A stretch of 64,000 nt of DNA from Mesorhizobium hawassense. Lineage in GTDB: Bacteria; Pseudomonadota; Alphaproteobacteria; Rhizobiales; Rhizobiaceae. Positions 43,292 to 54,396 of this stretch are shown here, in pieces. The stretch spans positions 1 through 64,000 of the forward strand of contig NZ_QMBP01000023.1 of the NCBI RefSeq assembly GCF_003289945.1, in the 5' to 3' direction. Each line of letters begins with the position of its first letter. The stretch's first letter is position 1. Below the pieces are notes generated by a model that was given only the letters and a program-made list of their open reading frames with translations, did not search any database and was not told the origin of the DNA. The position numbers were made by a program, and so were the translations under genes.

Positions 43292-43765
43292 ATGCGTCAG
43301 AGACTTTCCAAGGCAGCGGCGGCATTCGCGGCCGTCTTGATGATTACCGGCTGCACGACGAACAACAACGTCGACACGACCAAGACCACGGCGATCCAGC
43401 CGGTGGCCAAGGATATCAGCGCCAACGATCTCGTCGAAGGCAAGGCGCAGTTTCGCGAAGCGAATTTCGGCCTCGCCGAACAGCATTTCCGCAAGGCGGT
43501 CGAGCTCAAATCCGACAATGCCGAAGCCTGGATGGGACTTGCCGCATCCTATGACGAACTCGGCCGTTTCGATTTCGCCGATCGCGCCTATGCGCAGCTG
43601 TTGAAAGTCGCCGGGCGCAAGCCGCAGATCGTCAACAATATGGGTTACTCGCAGCTTCTGCGCGGCAACAAGAAAAAGGCGCGCGCGCTGCTGCTCGAGG
43701 CCAGGGCCGGCATGGCCGACCCGACGGTGGTGAACGCCAATCTGGCGCTGCTCGACAAGGGCTGA
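43292..43765 (+). CDS. tadD: TPR lipoprotein TadD
   Basis: A 157-residue lipoprotein: signal peptide ending in the lipobox MITGC, then three TPR-like helices pairs (GKAQFREANFGLAEQHFRKA, AEAWMGLAASYDELGRFDFA, PQIVNNMGYSQLLRGNKKKA). TadD is thought to act like a pilotin for the secretin. The preceding 138-base gap suggests its own promoter. TadE, TadF and TadG, which often follow, are absent here. Confidence 0.9.
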   Translation: MRQRLSKAAAAFAAVLMITGCTTNNNVDTTKTTAIQPVAKDISANDLVEGKAQFREANFGLAEQHFRKAVELKSDNAEAWMGLAASYDELGRFDFADRAYAQLLKVAGRKPQIVNNMGYSQLLRGNKKKARALLLEARAGMADPTVVNANLALLDKG

Positions 43766-43938
43766 TCCTTCCGCAAGTTCGCGTATCCCGTGTGTCGTGA
43801 TGGGATTTCGCCTCATATGTCGACGCTTTGTAAACCCTGTGATGACGTAGCGGTGGGACTTATCGGAAAACGGTTTGCGCTTGCCCGTGGCAACCTACAA
43901 GAGAGGCGACCAGACTCCTCCTAGAGGCAGTTCTTACG

Positions 43939-45111
43939 ATGTTGGATTTCAGCTCGCTCCTGCTCGCGGCGGCGCTGTCGGGCACTTGCCTCAGCATCAC
44001 CATGTTCGCCATCTGGCTCACCACGCCCAGGGCGCGCTTCGTCCTCACCGTTGCCTGCGGCATCCTCGTGCTGGTTGCCCATGTCGTCGCGTTCTGGCGC
44101 TACACCAAGGATGCCGATCCCTGGCTTTGCCAGGCCGTGCTGGCGCTGCTAACCCTGGGTTTCCTGGTGATCTGCCTGTCGGCCATGCAGTATCTCGGTT
44201 TTCGCCACTATCGCCGCGCCATCGTGCCGACGCTGGCCGCGATGGCCGCCTGCGCGATGGTCACTCATCTCGGTTTCGACGGCATCGGCTTCCAGATCAC
44301 TTACGCTTCCGTGACGGTGCTGCTCGCGGCGATCGGAACGATGTTCTGGATGAAAGGCGATCACGATCGCCGCATCCTGCTGGTCGTTTCGTTCCTCAGC
44401 GGAGCCTGCGGCGTGTCCTTCGCGCTGTGCTGCCTTGTGCTGGTCGTCAAAGGGCAATGGGTGCTGGGCGCCGCGCCCGACAATTGGGCGGAGCGGCTGA
44501 ACTCCGTCGTCGCGGTCGCCTGCATGACCGGCCTCGGCGCGCTGACGCTTTCGCTGCACCATCTGCAGGCGCAGATCGAGCTCAAGGCGGAGACGATGAC
44601 CGATCCGCTGACCGGTCTGATGAACCGCAGGGCGCTCAACGAGCTCTACGGCGATCGCAGCTTCGGTCCGTTCACGGCGATCGTCATGTTCGATCTCGAC
44701 CATTTCAAAACGACCAACGACGTCTTCGGCCATCCCGTCGGCGACCAAGTCCTTTGCCGCTTCGCGGCGGTGATCAAGAAATACGGCAAGGCAGGCGTCG
44801 ACGCCTTCCGGCTCGGCGGCGAAGAATTCGCGCTCGTCATGACGCGCATCACGCCCGAGAAAGCGCATGACCTGGCAAGCCGGCTCGGCGTCGCTTTCGG
44901 CACGGAGATCGTGCCGACCCATCGCGGCCCGCTGCGCAGCAGCGTCAGCGGCGGCATGGGGTTCGGCTCGGCCGCGGGCCGCCCTTTGAGCGAGGTGCTG
45001 GCACAGGCCGACGCTGCGCTTTATGCGGCCAAGCGTGCGGGGCGCAACCGCGTCATCGCTGAGGCCGAAGCGGGCCAGCCCGATACCGGGCCGGTCCTGA
45101 AGACTGCCTGA
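43939..45111 (+). CDS. Membrane-bound GGDEF diguanylate cyclase
   Basis: A 390-residue protein with six to seven membrane helices (about 5-205) and a C-terminal GGDEF domain (about 220-375) with MTDPLTGLMNRRALNEL, FDLDHFKTTNDVFGHPVGD and an intact active site LGGEEFAL. It should make cyclic di-GMP. The allosteric I-site RxxD is replaced by KAGVD, so product inhibition is probably weak. It directly follows the Tad cluster, and c-di-GMP often controls attachment pili; a regulatory link is inference. Confidence 0.92.
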   Translation: MLDFSSLLLAAALSGTCLSITMFAIWLTTPRARFVLTVACGILVLVAHVVAFWRYTKDADPWLCQAVLALLTLGFLVICLSAMQYLGFRHYRRAIVPTLAAMAACAMVTHLGFDGIGFQITYASVTVLLAAIGTMFWMKGDHDRRILLVVSFLSGACGVSFALCCLVLVVKGQWVLGAAPDNWAERLNSVVAVACMTGLGALTLSLHHLQAQIELKAETMTDPLTGLMNRRALNELYGDRSFGPFTAIVMFDLDHFKTTNDVFGHPVGDQVLCRFAAVIKKYGKAGVDAFRLGGEEFALVMTRITPEKAHDLASRLGVAFGTEIVPTHRGPLRSSVSGGMGFGSAAGRPLSEVLAQADAALYAAKRAGRNRVIAEAEAGQPDTGPVLKTA

Positions 45112-45124
45112 AACGCCGGCGCGG

Positions 45125-47932
<2,808 letters not shown>

Positions 47933-47948
47933 TTCCAAAATCCTGATA

Positions 47949-48317
47949 TCAGCCGATATGGGCTTTGTAGGCGGCCTCATCCATGAGGCTGTCGAGCTGG
48001 CTTTCGTTGGCGAGCTTCATCTTCCAGAGCCAGCCATCGCCGGTCGCCGCGGAATTGACCAGCGAGGGGTCGGCCGACAGCGAGCCGTTGGCTTCGGTGA
48101 TCTCGCCGTCGACCGGCGCATAGACGTCCGATGCCGCCTTGACGGATTCGACGACGACGGCGGTATCGCCCTTGGCGAGCTTGCGGCCGATCTCGGGCAG
48201 CTCGACGAAAACGAGATCGCCGAGTTGTTCCTGCGCATAATCGGTGATGCCGACCGTGGCGACGCCGCCTTCGACGCGCAGCCATTCATGATCTTCGGTG
48301 AAATAGGTCTTTGCCAT
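47949..48317 (-). CDS. gcvH: Glycine cleavage system H protein
   Basis: A 122-residue lipoyl carrier. The lipoylated lysine is in VVESVKAASDVYAPVDGEI, and the YFTEDHEWLRVEGGVATVGI start is typical. It shuttles the aminomethyl group between GcvP and GcvT. Only 8 bases separate it from the gcvT stop. Confidence 0.97.
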   Translation of the reverse strand: MAKTYFTEDHEWLRVEGGVATVGITDYAQEQLGDLVFVELPEIGRKLAKGDTAVVVESVKAASDVYAPVDGEITEANGSLSADPSLVNSAATGDGWLWKMKLANESQLDSLMDEAAYKAHIG

Positions 48318-48325
48318 CTTGGAAA

Positions 48326-49426
48326 TCATCCTTTGCGGTAGCGGTGTGGGGTGAAGGGCAGGGCGGCGATGTCGACCGGGATTTTCGTCCCGCGGACGTC
48401 GGCGAAAAGTTTCGTGCCGGGCTTGGCCAGGGCGGGGTCGACGTAACCCATGGCGACCGGGTGGCCGGTAGAAGGACCGAAGCCGCCGGAGGTGACGTGG
48501 CCGGCCGGGTTGCCGTCGGCATCGATGAGCGTTGCGCCAGCGCGGACCGGCTGGCGACCGTCGGGCTTCAGGCCGACACGCTTCTGCGGCGCCCCGCGCT
48601 CGATGATCGAACGCAGCGCGTCGGCGCCGATGAAATGGCCGGCGGCGCGAACCTCCTTCGGGATCGCCCACATCAGCCCGGCGCTTGCCGGGTCGATCTC
48701 CGTCGTCAGGTCCTGGCCGTGCAGGCAGAGCCCGGCTTCGAGGCGCAGGCTGTCGCGGGCGGCAAGGCCGATCCACTGCACGCGATCGTCTTCCAGCAGT
48801 TTGGCAACGAAGTCGCGGGCATCGGCCTCCGGCAGGCCGATCTCGAAACCGTCCTCACCGGTATAGCCGGAGCGGCTCATGAACCAGTCTTGCCGGGGCT
48901 CGACGCCGTGCATGAAGAGCAGCGAGCCGGTCTCGATGCCGGCACGTGCAAGAGCTGCCCACGCATCCGGACCCTGGATCGCCAGGAAAACCCTGTCGAG
49001 CGGTTCGACGCTCACGTTGAAATCCGCAGCCAGAGCGCGAAGATGCTTCTCGTCCTCGACGGCATTGCCGGCATTGGCCACGACCATGAAGCGGTCGTCG
49101 CCAAGGCGGGTGACGATCAGGTCGTCGATGATGCCCGCCGCCTCGTTGAGGAAGAAGGTGTATTTGGACTGCGAGGTTTCCAGCGCGCCGGCATCGAGCG
49201 GGCAGGCGCGGTTCAGCAGCGCCGCGGCACCCGGACCGCCGACCGCGAACAGCTTCATATGCGAGATATCGAACAGGCCGGCATGCTCGCGCGCGTGCAG
49301 ATGCTCCTTCATCACCCCGGGCGGGTAGGTGAGCGGCATCGACCAGCCGGCGAAGGCGCCGAAACGCGCGCCCGCGGCCTGGTGCAAATCCTCGAGGGGT
49401 AGGTGTCTGGTGTCTTCGCCTGTCAT
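48326..49426 (-). CDS. gcvT: Aminomethyltransferase, T protein
   Basis: A 366-residue GcvT, moving the methylene group to tetrahydrofolate. FGAFAGWSMPLTYPPGVMKEH, FDISHMKLFAVGGPGA, and the tail region PVAMGYVDPALAKPGTKLF are characteristic. The start at 49426 has TGGAGAAG six bases upstream. A tandem glycine riboswitch precedes it, so the whole operon should switch on with glycine. Confidence 0.96.
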   Translation of the reverse strand: MTGEDTRHLPLEDLHQAAGARFGAFAGWSMPLTYPPGVMKEHLHAREHAGLFDISHMKLFAVGGPGAAALLNRACPLDAGALETSQSKYTFFLNEAAGIIDDLIVTRLGDDRFMVVANAGNAVEDEKHLRALAADFNVSVEPLDRVFLAIQGPDAWAALARAGIETGSLLFMHGVEPRQDWFMSRSGYTGEDGFEIGLPEADARDFVAKLLEDDRVQWIGLAARDSLRLEAGLCLHGQDLTTEIDPASAGLMWAIPKEVRAAGHFIGADALRSIIERGAPQKRVGLKPDGRQPVRAGATLIDADGNPAGHVTSGGFGPSTGHPVAMGYVDPALAKPGTKLFADVRGTKIPVDIAALPFTPHRYRKG

Positions 49427-49474
49427 GTCTTCTCCAGAGTCGCACGGCAATCGACCGCCACTGGCGGCCTAGTC

Positions 49475-49660
49475 GTGCCCCTCTGTCTGAAGCCTGAGAG
49501 ACTCGCGCCCCGTAACCCTGTCGGCAGCGCTTACACCTTCGGCGCGGGAAGATTCCCGACTTTCCAGAGTTGTCTTTCCCGTCCACGGTTCTTTTGCCTG
49601 AGAGATTTCGGGCGATTTCCCCTTCGGCGACAGCTTGCGCTGTTCTCTCCCGCAAACAGG
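49475..49660 (-). promoter_or_regulatory. Tandem glycine riboswitch
   Basis: On the minus strand, upstream of gcvT, two aptamers are read in order. The first has GCGGGAGAGA, GCCGAAGGGG and ATCTCTCAGGCAAAAGAACCG; the second has ACTCTGGAAAGTC, GCCGAAGGTGTAA and GTCTCTCAGGC. The P1/P3 core blocks and short linker are those of glycine-binding tandem riboswitches. Exact ends are approximate; 48 bases remain before the gcvT start. Confidence 0.92.
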
Positions 49661-49745
49661 AAGGACTCAGTCGCCTGAGCCCTCGACGCGCCATCCATAG
49701 CCCGTCGGCGACACCTTGTCACCTCCCTGCGACATCGAAGATGCG

Positions 49746-49901
49746 TTGATATTCAGGTGAGGCCGGTCTGTAAATGCCGGCTTTCTGCACTTCCGGTGCT
49801 CACGTACTGCAAGTACGCTCCGCTCCGGTTCTCGGAAGCCACCCAGTTTGGTCGCTTCGCGCCCGTCTTCGACTCCGACTCGGCCTGACCTGAATCTCAA
49901 C
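49746..49901. repeat. MITE-like imperfect inverted repeat
   Basis: Terminal arms of 21 bases (49746-49766 and 49881-49901) are inverted copies with two mismatches. Inside lie CTTCCGG/CGGAAG and, near the centre, the palindrome CGTACT-GCA-AGTACG (49804-49818). It lies between the riboswitch and the gene at 50032. A further 8-bp hairpin (ACCGGCAA 49918-49925, TTGCCGGT 49946-49953) follows. I see no gene in this region. Confidence 0.6.
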
Positions 49902-50031
49902 ACATCTAAAGCGCAGCACCGGCAAGTCTTCGCTAACCACGCCATTTGCCGGTTTCTCAAGATACTTCTGATATACCCGCCGCCATGACGCACTAAGTTC
50001 GCCAGCAACAGGCGACGGGCAGGGACGGCAG

Positions 50032-51036
50032 ATGGGCGAATTGATCATGAGCGCTCCGGTTGCGGGGCTGACCTCGAAAAACAAGATCACGGCCGAAGAC
50101 GTGACGATGCTGCGGCGCGAGGTGTTCGCGGACGGCGTGGTCAGCCGCGGTGAGGCGGAGGCGCTGTTCGCGCTCGACCAGACGGCGCGCGACAAGTGCG
50201 GGGAATGGGCGCCGTTCTTCGTCGAGGCGGTGACCGACTACATCGTCCACCAGGAAAAGCCGGAAGGCTATATCTCGCAGGAGAACGCCGACTGGCTGGT
50301 CCGCACGATCTCTCGCGACGGCATGGTCGACAGCCGCACCGAGCTCGAGCTGCTGGTGCATGTGCTGGAAGAGGCGAAAACCTCGCCCGGGCAGCTTTCG
50401 GCCTATGCGCTGGAGCAGGTCGCGCATGCGGTGATCGACGGCAAAGGGCCGCTGATGCTCGGCGGCCAACTTATGCCGGGGCTGATCGCCCGGGCCGAGG
50501 TCGATCTCTTGCGCCGCATTCTCTACGCCTATGGCGGCGATGGCAACATCGCCATCAGCAAGGCCGAGGCGGAGGTCCTGTTCAGGATCAACAACCAGAC
50601 CGCGGCCGCCCAGAACGATCCGTCGTGGAACGACCTCTTCGTCAAGGCGATCGCCAATTATGTCATGTGCTCGGCCGGCTACGAGCCGCCGACGCGCGAA
50701 GTGGCGCTGCGCCACGAAAATTTCCTCGACGAGGCGGCGCCGACGCTCGGCGGTTTCTTCAGCCGCATGGTCTCCGGCGGGTTTTCCGCAATCCTCGAAG
50801 CCTATCAATCGCCCGGCGACGTCGAGTCCGACTGGGAGGCCAGGAATCGGGCCGCGGAGGCGCTTGCCCGCCGCGCCGAGACCATCGACGCCGACGAAGC
50901 CGAATGGCTGGCCGCGCGCATCGGCGGCGGCCAGCGGCCGCTGCGCGACAACGAACGCGCGCTGCTGACGCTGATCAAGCAGGCTTCGCCTGAAATCCAC
51001 CCGGCGCTGAAGCCGCTGCTGGACAAGGTCGCCTAA
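50032..51036 (+). CDS. Internally duplicated alpha-helical protein of unknown function
   Basis: A 334-residue soluble protein without signal peptide or membrane segment. Two related units occur at about 20-110 and 150-235: VSRGEAEALFALDQTARDK...FFVEAVTDYIV in the first matches ISKAEAEVLFRINNQTAAA...LFVKAIANYVM in the second. A third partial copy (DADEAEWLAARIGGGQRPLR) matches the N-terminal ISQENADWLVRTISRDG. Repeats with DGxVS and acidic positions recall EF-hand or TerB-like helices, but calcium binding is speculation. The start at 50032 follows AGGGACGG; ATG at 50047 is possible. Its last 62 bases overlap the convergent GNAT gene. Confidence 0.7.
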   Translation: MGELIMSAPVAGLTSKNKITAEDVTMLRREVFADGVVSRGEAEALFALDQTARDKCGEWAPFFVEAVTDYIVHQEKPEGYISQENADWLVRTISRDGMVDSRTELELLVHVLEEAKTSPGQLSAYALEQVAHAVIDGKGPLMLGGQLMPGLIARAEVDLLRRILYAYGGDGNIAISKAEAEVLFRINNQTAAAQNDPSWNDLFVKAIANYVMCSAGYEPPTREVALRHENFLDEAAPTLGGFFSRMVSGGFSAILEAYQSPGDVESDWEARNRAAEALARRAETIDADEAEWLAARIGGGQRPLRDNERALLTLIKQASPEIHPALKPLLDKVA

Positions 51037-51496
51037 CGGCGACCGTCCTGCACAGGATGATGTTGGAATGGCCTTCGGGCCATCCGGCGAATTCGCCCAC
51101 ACGTTCAAAGCCAGCCTTCTCGTAGAGACCCGGTGCCTGGAAGTCGTGCGTTGCGACCCAGATGCGTCGAGCGCTTCGCGCGGCAGCCTCGGCTACGAAG
51201 GCATCGAGCAGCCTCTTGCCATGGCCAAGGCCTCGACAGGCTTCGTCGACCCACATCAGCTTGAGTTCGGCGATCCCCGCCCAGGAATAACCCGCGGCGA
51301 TGCCAATCGGGTGTCCGGCCGTGTCCCGCAGCAGAAAGACCAGGCCGCGATCATCGTCGCAGCCTGTCAGACGCCGGTTGTCGCCGTTGAGCCGTTCTTC
51401 AATGGCATTAGGCTCGGCCGGCGCAAGATCGTGCTCGGCCTGCAAGAGAGGGACTATCAAATCCCGCCATACCAGTCGTAGCCATTGTCTTCCCAA
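50975..51496 (-). CDS. GNAT-family N-acetyltransferase
   Basis: Up to 173 residues with the GNAT fold: IGIAAGYSWAGIAELKLMWV, then the acetyl-CoA loop DEACRGLGHGKRLLDAF (R/Q-x-x-G-x-G/A pattern) and APGLYEKAGFERVGEF. Substrate unknown. The start is uncertain: the first in-frame ATG at 51496 lies within the 3' end of the upstream molybdoenzyme gene (40-base overlap). The C-terminus runs 62 bases into the convergent gene at 50032-51036, an unusually long overlap, so its last 20 residues are atypical. Confidence 0.75.
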   Translation of the reverse strand: MGRQWLRLVWRDLIVPLLQAEHDLAPAEPNAIEERLNGDNRRLTGCDDDRGLVFLLRDTAGHPIGIAAGYSWAGIAELKLMWVDEACRGLGHGKRLLDAFVAEAAARSARRIWVATHDFQAPGLYEKAGFERVGEFAGWPEGHSNIILCRTVAVRRPCPAAASAPGGFQAKPA

Positions 51497-52248
51497 TAGC
51501 CGCCGCGGCCGCCGCCGACACTGGCGAAACTGTCGACCAGCTCGATCTTGTAGAGGTATTTCGGCATCTTGTAGCCGAGCTGGCGCTCGACGCGGACGCG
51601 CAGCGGCGCGCCGTTCTCAACCGGCAGCGGCTTGCCGTTCAGGCCATAGGCCAGGATCGTCTGCGGATGGCGGGCGTCAATAAGATCGATCGTGCCGTAA
51701 TATTTGATGTCGCCGGACAGGCTCTGCTCGATCGTGTCGAGGCAGTGGAACATCACGTAACGGGCCTGCGGCTTCACCACCGCCTGGTCGAGCACCAGCG
51801 ACAGTGGCGTGCCGGTCCATTTGGCGATACAGCTCCAGCCTTCGACGCAGTCATGGCGGGTGATCTGGGTTCGGCTCGGCATATTCTGAAGCTGCTCGCG
51901 GGTCAGCGACAGCGGTTTTTCGACAAGCCCGGTGACCTCCAGCCGCCAGTCGGCGAAGTTGTTGGCGAGCAGACCTTTGTAGGTGTCGTCATCCGGCGCG
52001 GTGACGCCGTTCGGCCGCTGCGGCTGGCGGATATCGGCCTCGGTGAATTCGGGCGCCAGCGCGTTGCGGCCGGCAAGCAGGCGCTGCGCGCGGTAGGTCA
52101 GGCCGTTGGCGTTTTCGAGGAAGCTGCGCAGACCGCCACCGATGCCGAGGCCGCTGTCAAAGGCATCGCAACCCGAAAGCGCGATGCCGGACAGGCCGAG
52201 GCTGCTGGCGGTCAAAAACTTGCGGCGGCTGATCTGGAATTTTGCCAT
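51457..52248 (-). CDS. Molybdopterin-dependent oxidoreductase, sulfite-oxidase fold (MsrP/YedY-like)
   Basis: A 263-residue periplasmic molybdoenzyme. A Tat signal (ISRRKFLTASSLGLSGIAL) is followed by a possible lipobox-like SGCD, and the sulfite-oxidase-type Moco domain has its cysteine ligand C134 in RHDCVEGWS, plus FHCLDTIEQSLSGDIKYYG. E. coli MsrP repairs oxidised methionine in the periplasm; this protein is related but the substrate is not proven. It starts 1 base after the stop of the cytochrome b gene and so forms a two-gene operon with it. Confidence 0.85.
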   Translation of the reverse strand: MAKFQISRRKFLTASSLGLSGIALSGCDAFDSGLGIGGGLRSFLENANGLTYRAQRLLAGRNALAPEFTEADIRQPQRPNGVTAPDDDTYKGLLANNFADWRLEVTGLVEKPLSLTREQLQNMPSRTQITRHDCVEGWSCIAKWTGTPLSLVLDQAVVKPQARYVMFHCLDTIEQSLSGDIKYYGTIDLIDARHPQTILAYGLNGKPLPVENGAPLRVRVERQLGYKMPKYLYKIELVDSFASVGGGRGGYWEDNGYDWYGGI

Positions 52249-52249
52249 G

Positions 52250-53122
52250 TCAGACGCTCCTCTCGGTCGGTTGGTCGTGTTTTTCCGGCGGGTCGGTGCG
52301 GTACCAGCCAGTGATGATCGAGCGCAGCTCGTTGATCGGGCCAGCGGCGAGGATCATCACGATGTGGATGACGAAGAAGCCGACCAGAAGCAGCATGACG
52401 GTGAAGTGGATGGTGCGCGCGGTCTGCCGGCCGCCGAGGATTTCGTTCAGCCAGGGCAGCACCGAATTCATGCTCGGCGACATGGCGAGCCCGGTGATGA
52501 TCATCAGCGGCAGAAGCACGAACAGCACGCCGCCATAGGCCATCTTCTGCAGCGTGTTGTATTCGCGCGTATGATGGAATTTTAGCTTGGCGTGGTCGAC
52601 GATATCGCGTGGCAGCTTGCGCAGATCGGAGAGGCGCGGGGCGAGATCGCGGCGGATATGGCCGTTAATCAGCCCGGCGACCAGCCAGATCAGCAGCGTC
52701 GCGCTGAGCAGCCAGGCGAAGAAGAAATGCACGACGCGGGCGGTGCCGAGATCGTAGTAGGAGGGGATCGTCGCCCAGGAAGGGAAGGCGCGCTGCGTCT
52801 CCTGTCCCGGTGGGCCTGACCAGCCGAGCACGCCGGTGGTGTCGAAGCGATGGCCGAAGATTTGCGTGAAACCGCGCGGGCCGTTCGCGGTGTTCTCGGC
52901 GCCGATCTGCAGGATCGTGTTGTTGAACTCGAAGCCGGACTGCTTGCCGATATAGAGCTGCGGACGCGCGTTGAAGATCTGCAAGCCGGAAAGCAGCATG
53001 AAAAACAGCGAGAAAGCCCAGATCCAGTGGGTCAGCCGCGTCCAGCGCGATTGCCGATAGATGAGGGTCGTGTCCTTGCCGTCCGCCTTGGCGGCGGATT
53101 GGTTGTTGGCAACAGTGTCCAT
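52250..53122 (-). CDS. Cytochrome b561/b6-type membrane subunit
   Basis: A 290-residue membrane protein with about four to five helices. Likely haem ligands are His in RLTHWIWAFSLFFMLLSGLQ, RVVHFFFAWLLSATLL, and TIHFTVMLLLVGFFVIHIVM. It should pass quinol electrons to the periplasmic molybdoenzyme encoded directly downstream, as MsrQ does for MsrP, although it is a different cytochrome family. The ATG at 53122 follows GGAGG. Confidence 0.87.
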   Translation of the reverse strand: MDTVANNQSAAKADGKDTTLIYRQSRWTRLTHWIWAFSLFFMLLSGLQIFNARPQLYIGKQSGFEFNNTILQIGAENTANGPRGFTQIFGHRFDTTGVLGWSGPPGQETQRAFPSWATIPSYYDLGTARVVHFFFAWLLSATLLIWLVAGLINGHIRRDLAPRLSDLRKLPRDIVDHAKLKFHHTREYNTLQKMAYGGVLFVLLPLMIITGLAMSPSMNSVLPWLNEILGGRQTARTIHFTVMLLLVGFFVIHIVMILAAGPINELRSIITGWYRTDPPEKHDQPTERSV

Positions 53123-53220
53123 TCTGCCTCCGGCCGCCTCTTGGAAGCGGCTTCTCAGGTCATTGTCTCCCCCTCAATACGTCGCCGCACAAGGCAATGT
53201 TTCATGCGATCACGGATTTA

Positions 53221-53898
53221 TTACGGGGTGCCCAGGCTGACCGCCAGATTGACCGCCGCGGCAACGATCACCGTGTTGAAGAAAAAGGTCAGGATCGAGT
53301 GGACGAGCACGACCATGCGCATGTGCGAAGTGGTGATGGCCGTGTCGGCGGTCTGCGCCGTCATGCCGATGACGGTCGCGAAATAGAGGAAATCCCAGCC
53401 TTCCGGACGTTTGTCGCCGGGAAAATCGAGCCCACCGACCGGCATCTTCTTCTGGGTCTTCTCGTCGATCTCGTCGCCGTCCTTCCAGTAGAGATGGGCA
53501 TAGTGCAGTGACGCCATGGCGTGGATGGTGAACCAGCCGAGCGGGATCGACAGCATGGCGAAGCCAAGCTGCCAGGGGTGGGCTGCGTCCTTCTGGTTGA
53601 TGAGCAGGAACAGCGAGACGATGGCCGCCACCACAACGAAGAGCGTGACGGCGAAGATCAGCAGCACCGGCATGTCGGTGGCGCGGGCGTTCTTGCTGAG
53701 GTAACGGCCGGTGAGCCTCGGCATCAAGGCGAGGACCAAGGCGATATAGGATGCAAAGAAGACGTTGGCGCCGATCGAATAGGGGAGCGGCGCGCGCAGC
53801 AGCAGGGCAAGCAGCAGTGCGACGATGCCGATGGCCGCGGCCAAGGCGAACTGCATGTGCCGACGCATCGGTTTTTTGAGGGTCGTGTCGTCACCCAT
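53221..53898 (-). CDS. DUF1345 membrane protein
   Basis: A 225-residue protein with about five membrane helices (15-35, 38-60, 75-98, 110-130, 195-222) and the DUF1345 segments HAMASLHYAHLYW and GWDFLYFATVIGMTAQTADTAI. Function unknown. A perfect AGGAGG lies before the ATG at 53898. It lies 98 bases downstream of the cytochrome b gene start on the opposite side, same strand, and 27 bases after the UPF0178 gene. Confidence 0.85.
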   Translation of the reverse strand: MGDDTTLKKPMRRHMQFALAAAIGIVALLLALLLRAPLPYSIGANVFFASYIALVLALMPRLTGRYLSKNARATDMPVLLIFAVTLFVVVAAIVSLFLLINQKDAAHPWQLGFAMLSIPLGWFTIHAMASLHYAHLYWKDGDEIDEKTQKKMPVGGLDFPGDKRPEGWDFLYFATVIGMTAQTADTAITTSHMRMVVLVHSILTFFFNTVIVAAAVNLAVSLGTP

Positions 53899-53925
53899 GG
53901 CCCGGCCTCCTGAAAGGCGTGCGGA

Positions 53926-54396
53926 TCAGTTCGGTGTGACGGATTTGAGCGCGCGCCGCAAGATGCGGTCGAGCTCACCGAGAAACTGCGACCGGTCCTT
54001 TGGCGTGAAGGAGGCGTTGAAGCCGCGACTTTCGCCGGTCTCGCGCAGATGCTGCTTCAAATCGCGCATCGCCACCGCCATGCCGATCGTCTCGGGCGTG
54101 AAAGGGCGGCCGGTGGGTCCCAGCACATGCGCGCCGAGCGCCACCGTGCGCGCGGCAAGCGGGATGTCGGCCGTCACCACGACGTCGTTGGCCCTGGCGT
54201 TCCCGGCGATCCAGTCGTCGGCGGCATCCGCGCCCTTGGAAACGACGACGTTGCGGATCATCGGATCGCGAGACGGCCGCAAGCCGCCATTGGAAACGTA
54301 GGTCACGACGACGCCATGGCGCTCCGCGACCTTCTCGACCTCGGCCTTGACCGGGCAGGCGTCCGCATCGACGTAGATGATGATATCCCGGGCGAT
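53926..54396 (-). CDS. UPF0178/YaiI-family protein with non-standard start codon
   Basis: The frame encodes IIIYVDADACPVKAEVEKVAERHG, TYVSNGGLRPSRDP, GADAADDWIAGNA and VVTADIPLAARTVALGA, the full UPF0178 (PIN-like, YaiI) core with its acidic residues, about 156 residues as usual. No ATG, GTG or TTG exists between the upstream in-frame stop and a GTG at 54306, which would delete the conserved DADACP motif. An ATC at 54396 sits 6 bases after a strong AGGAG, exactly where the start is expected. Either ATC is used as a rare start, or an ATG has mutated (or is misread). Function of the family is unproven; a nuclease role is suspected. Confidence 0.75.
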   Translation of the reverse strand: MARDIIIYVDADACPVKAEVEKVAERHGVVVTYVSNGGLRPSRDPMIRNVVVSKGADAADDWIAGNARANDVVVTADIPLAARTVALGAHVLGPTGRPFTPETIGMAVAMRDLKQHLRETGESRGFNASFTPKDRSQFLGELDRILRRALKSVTPN

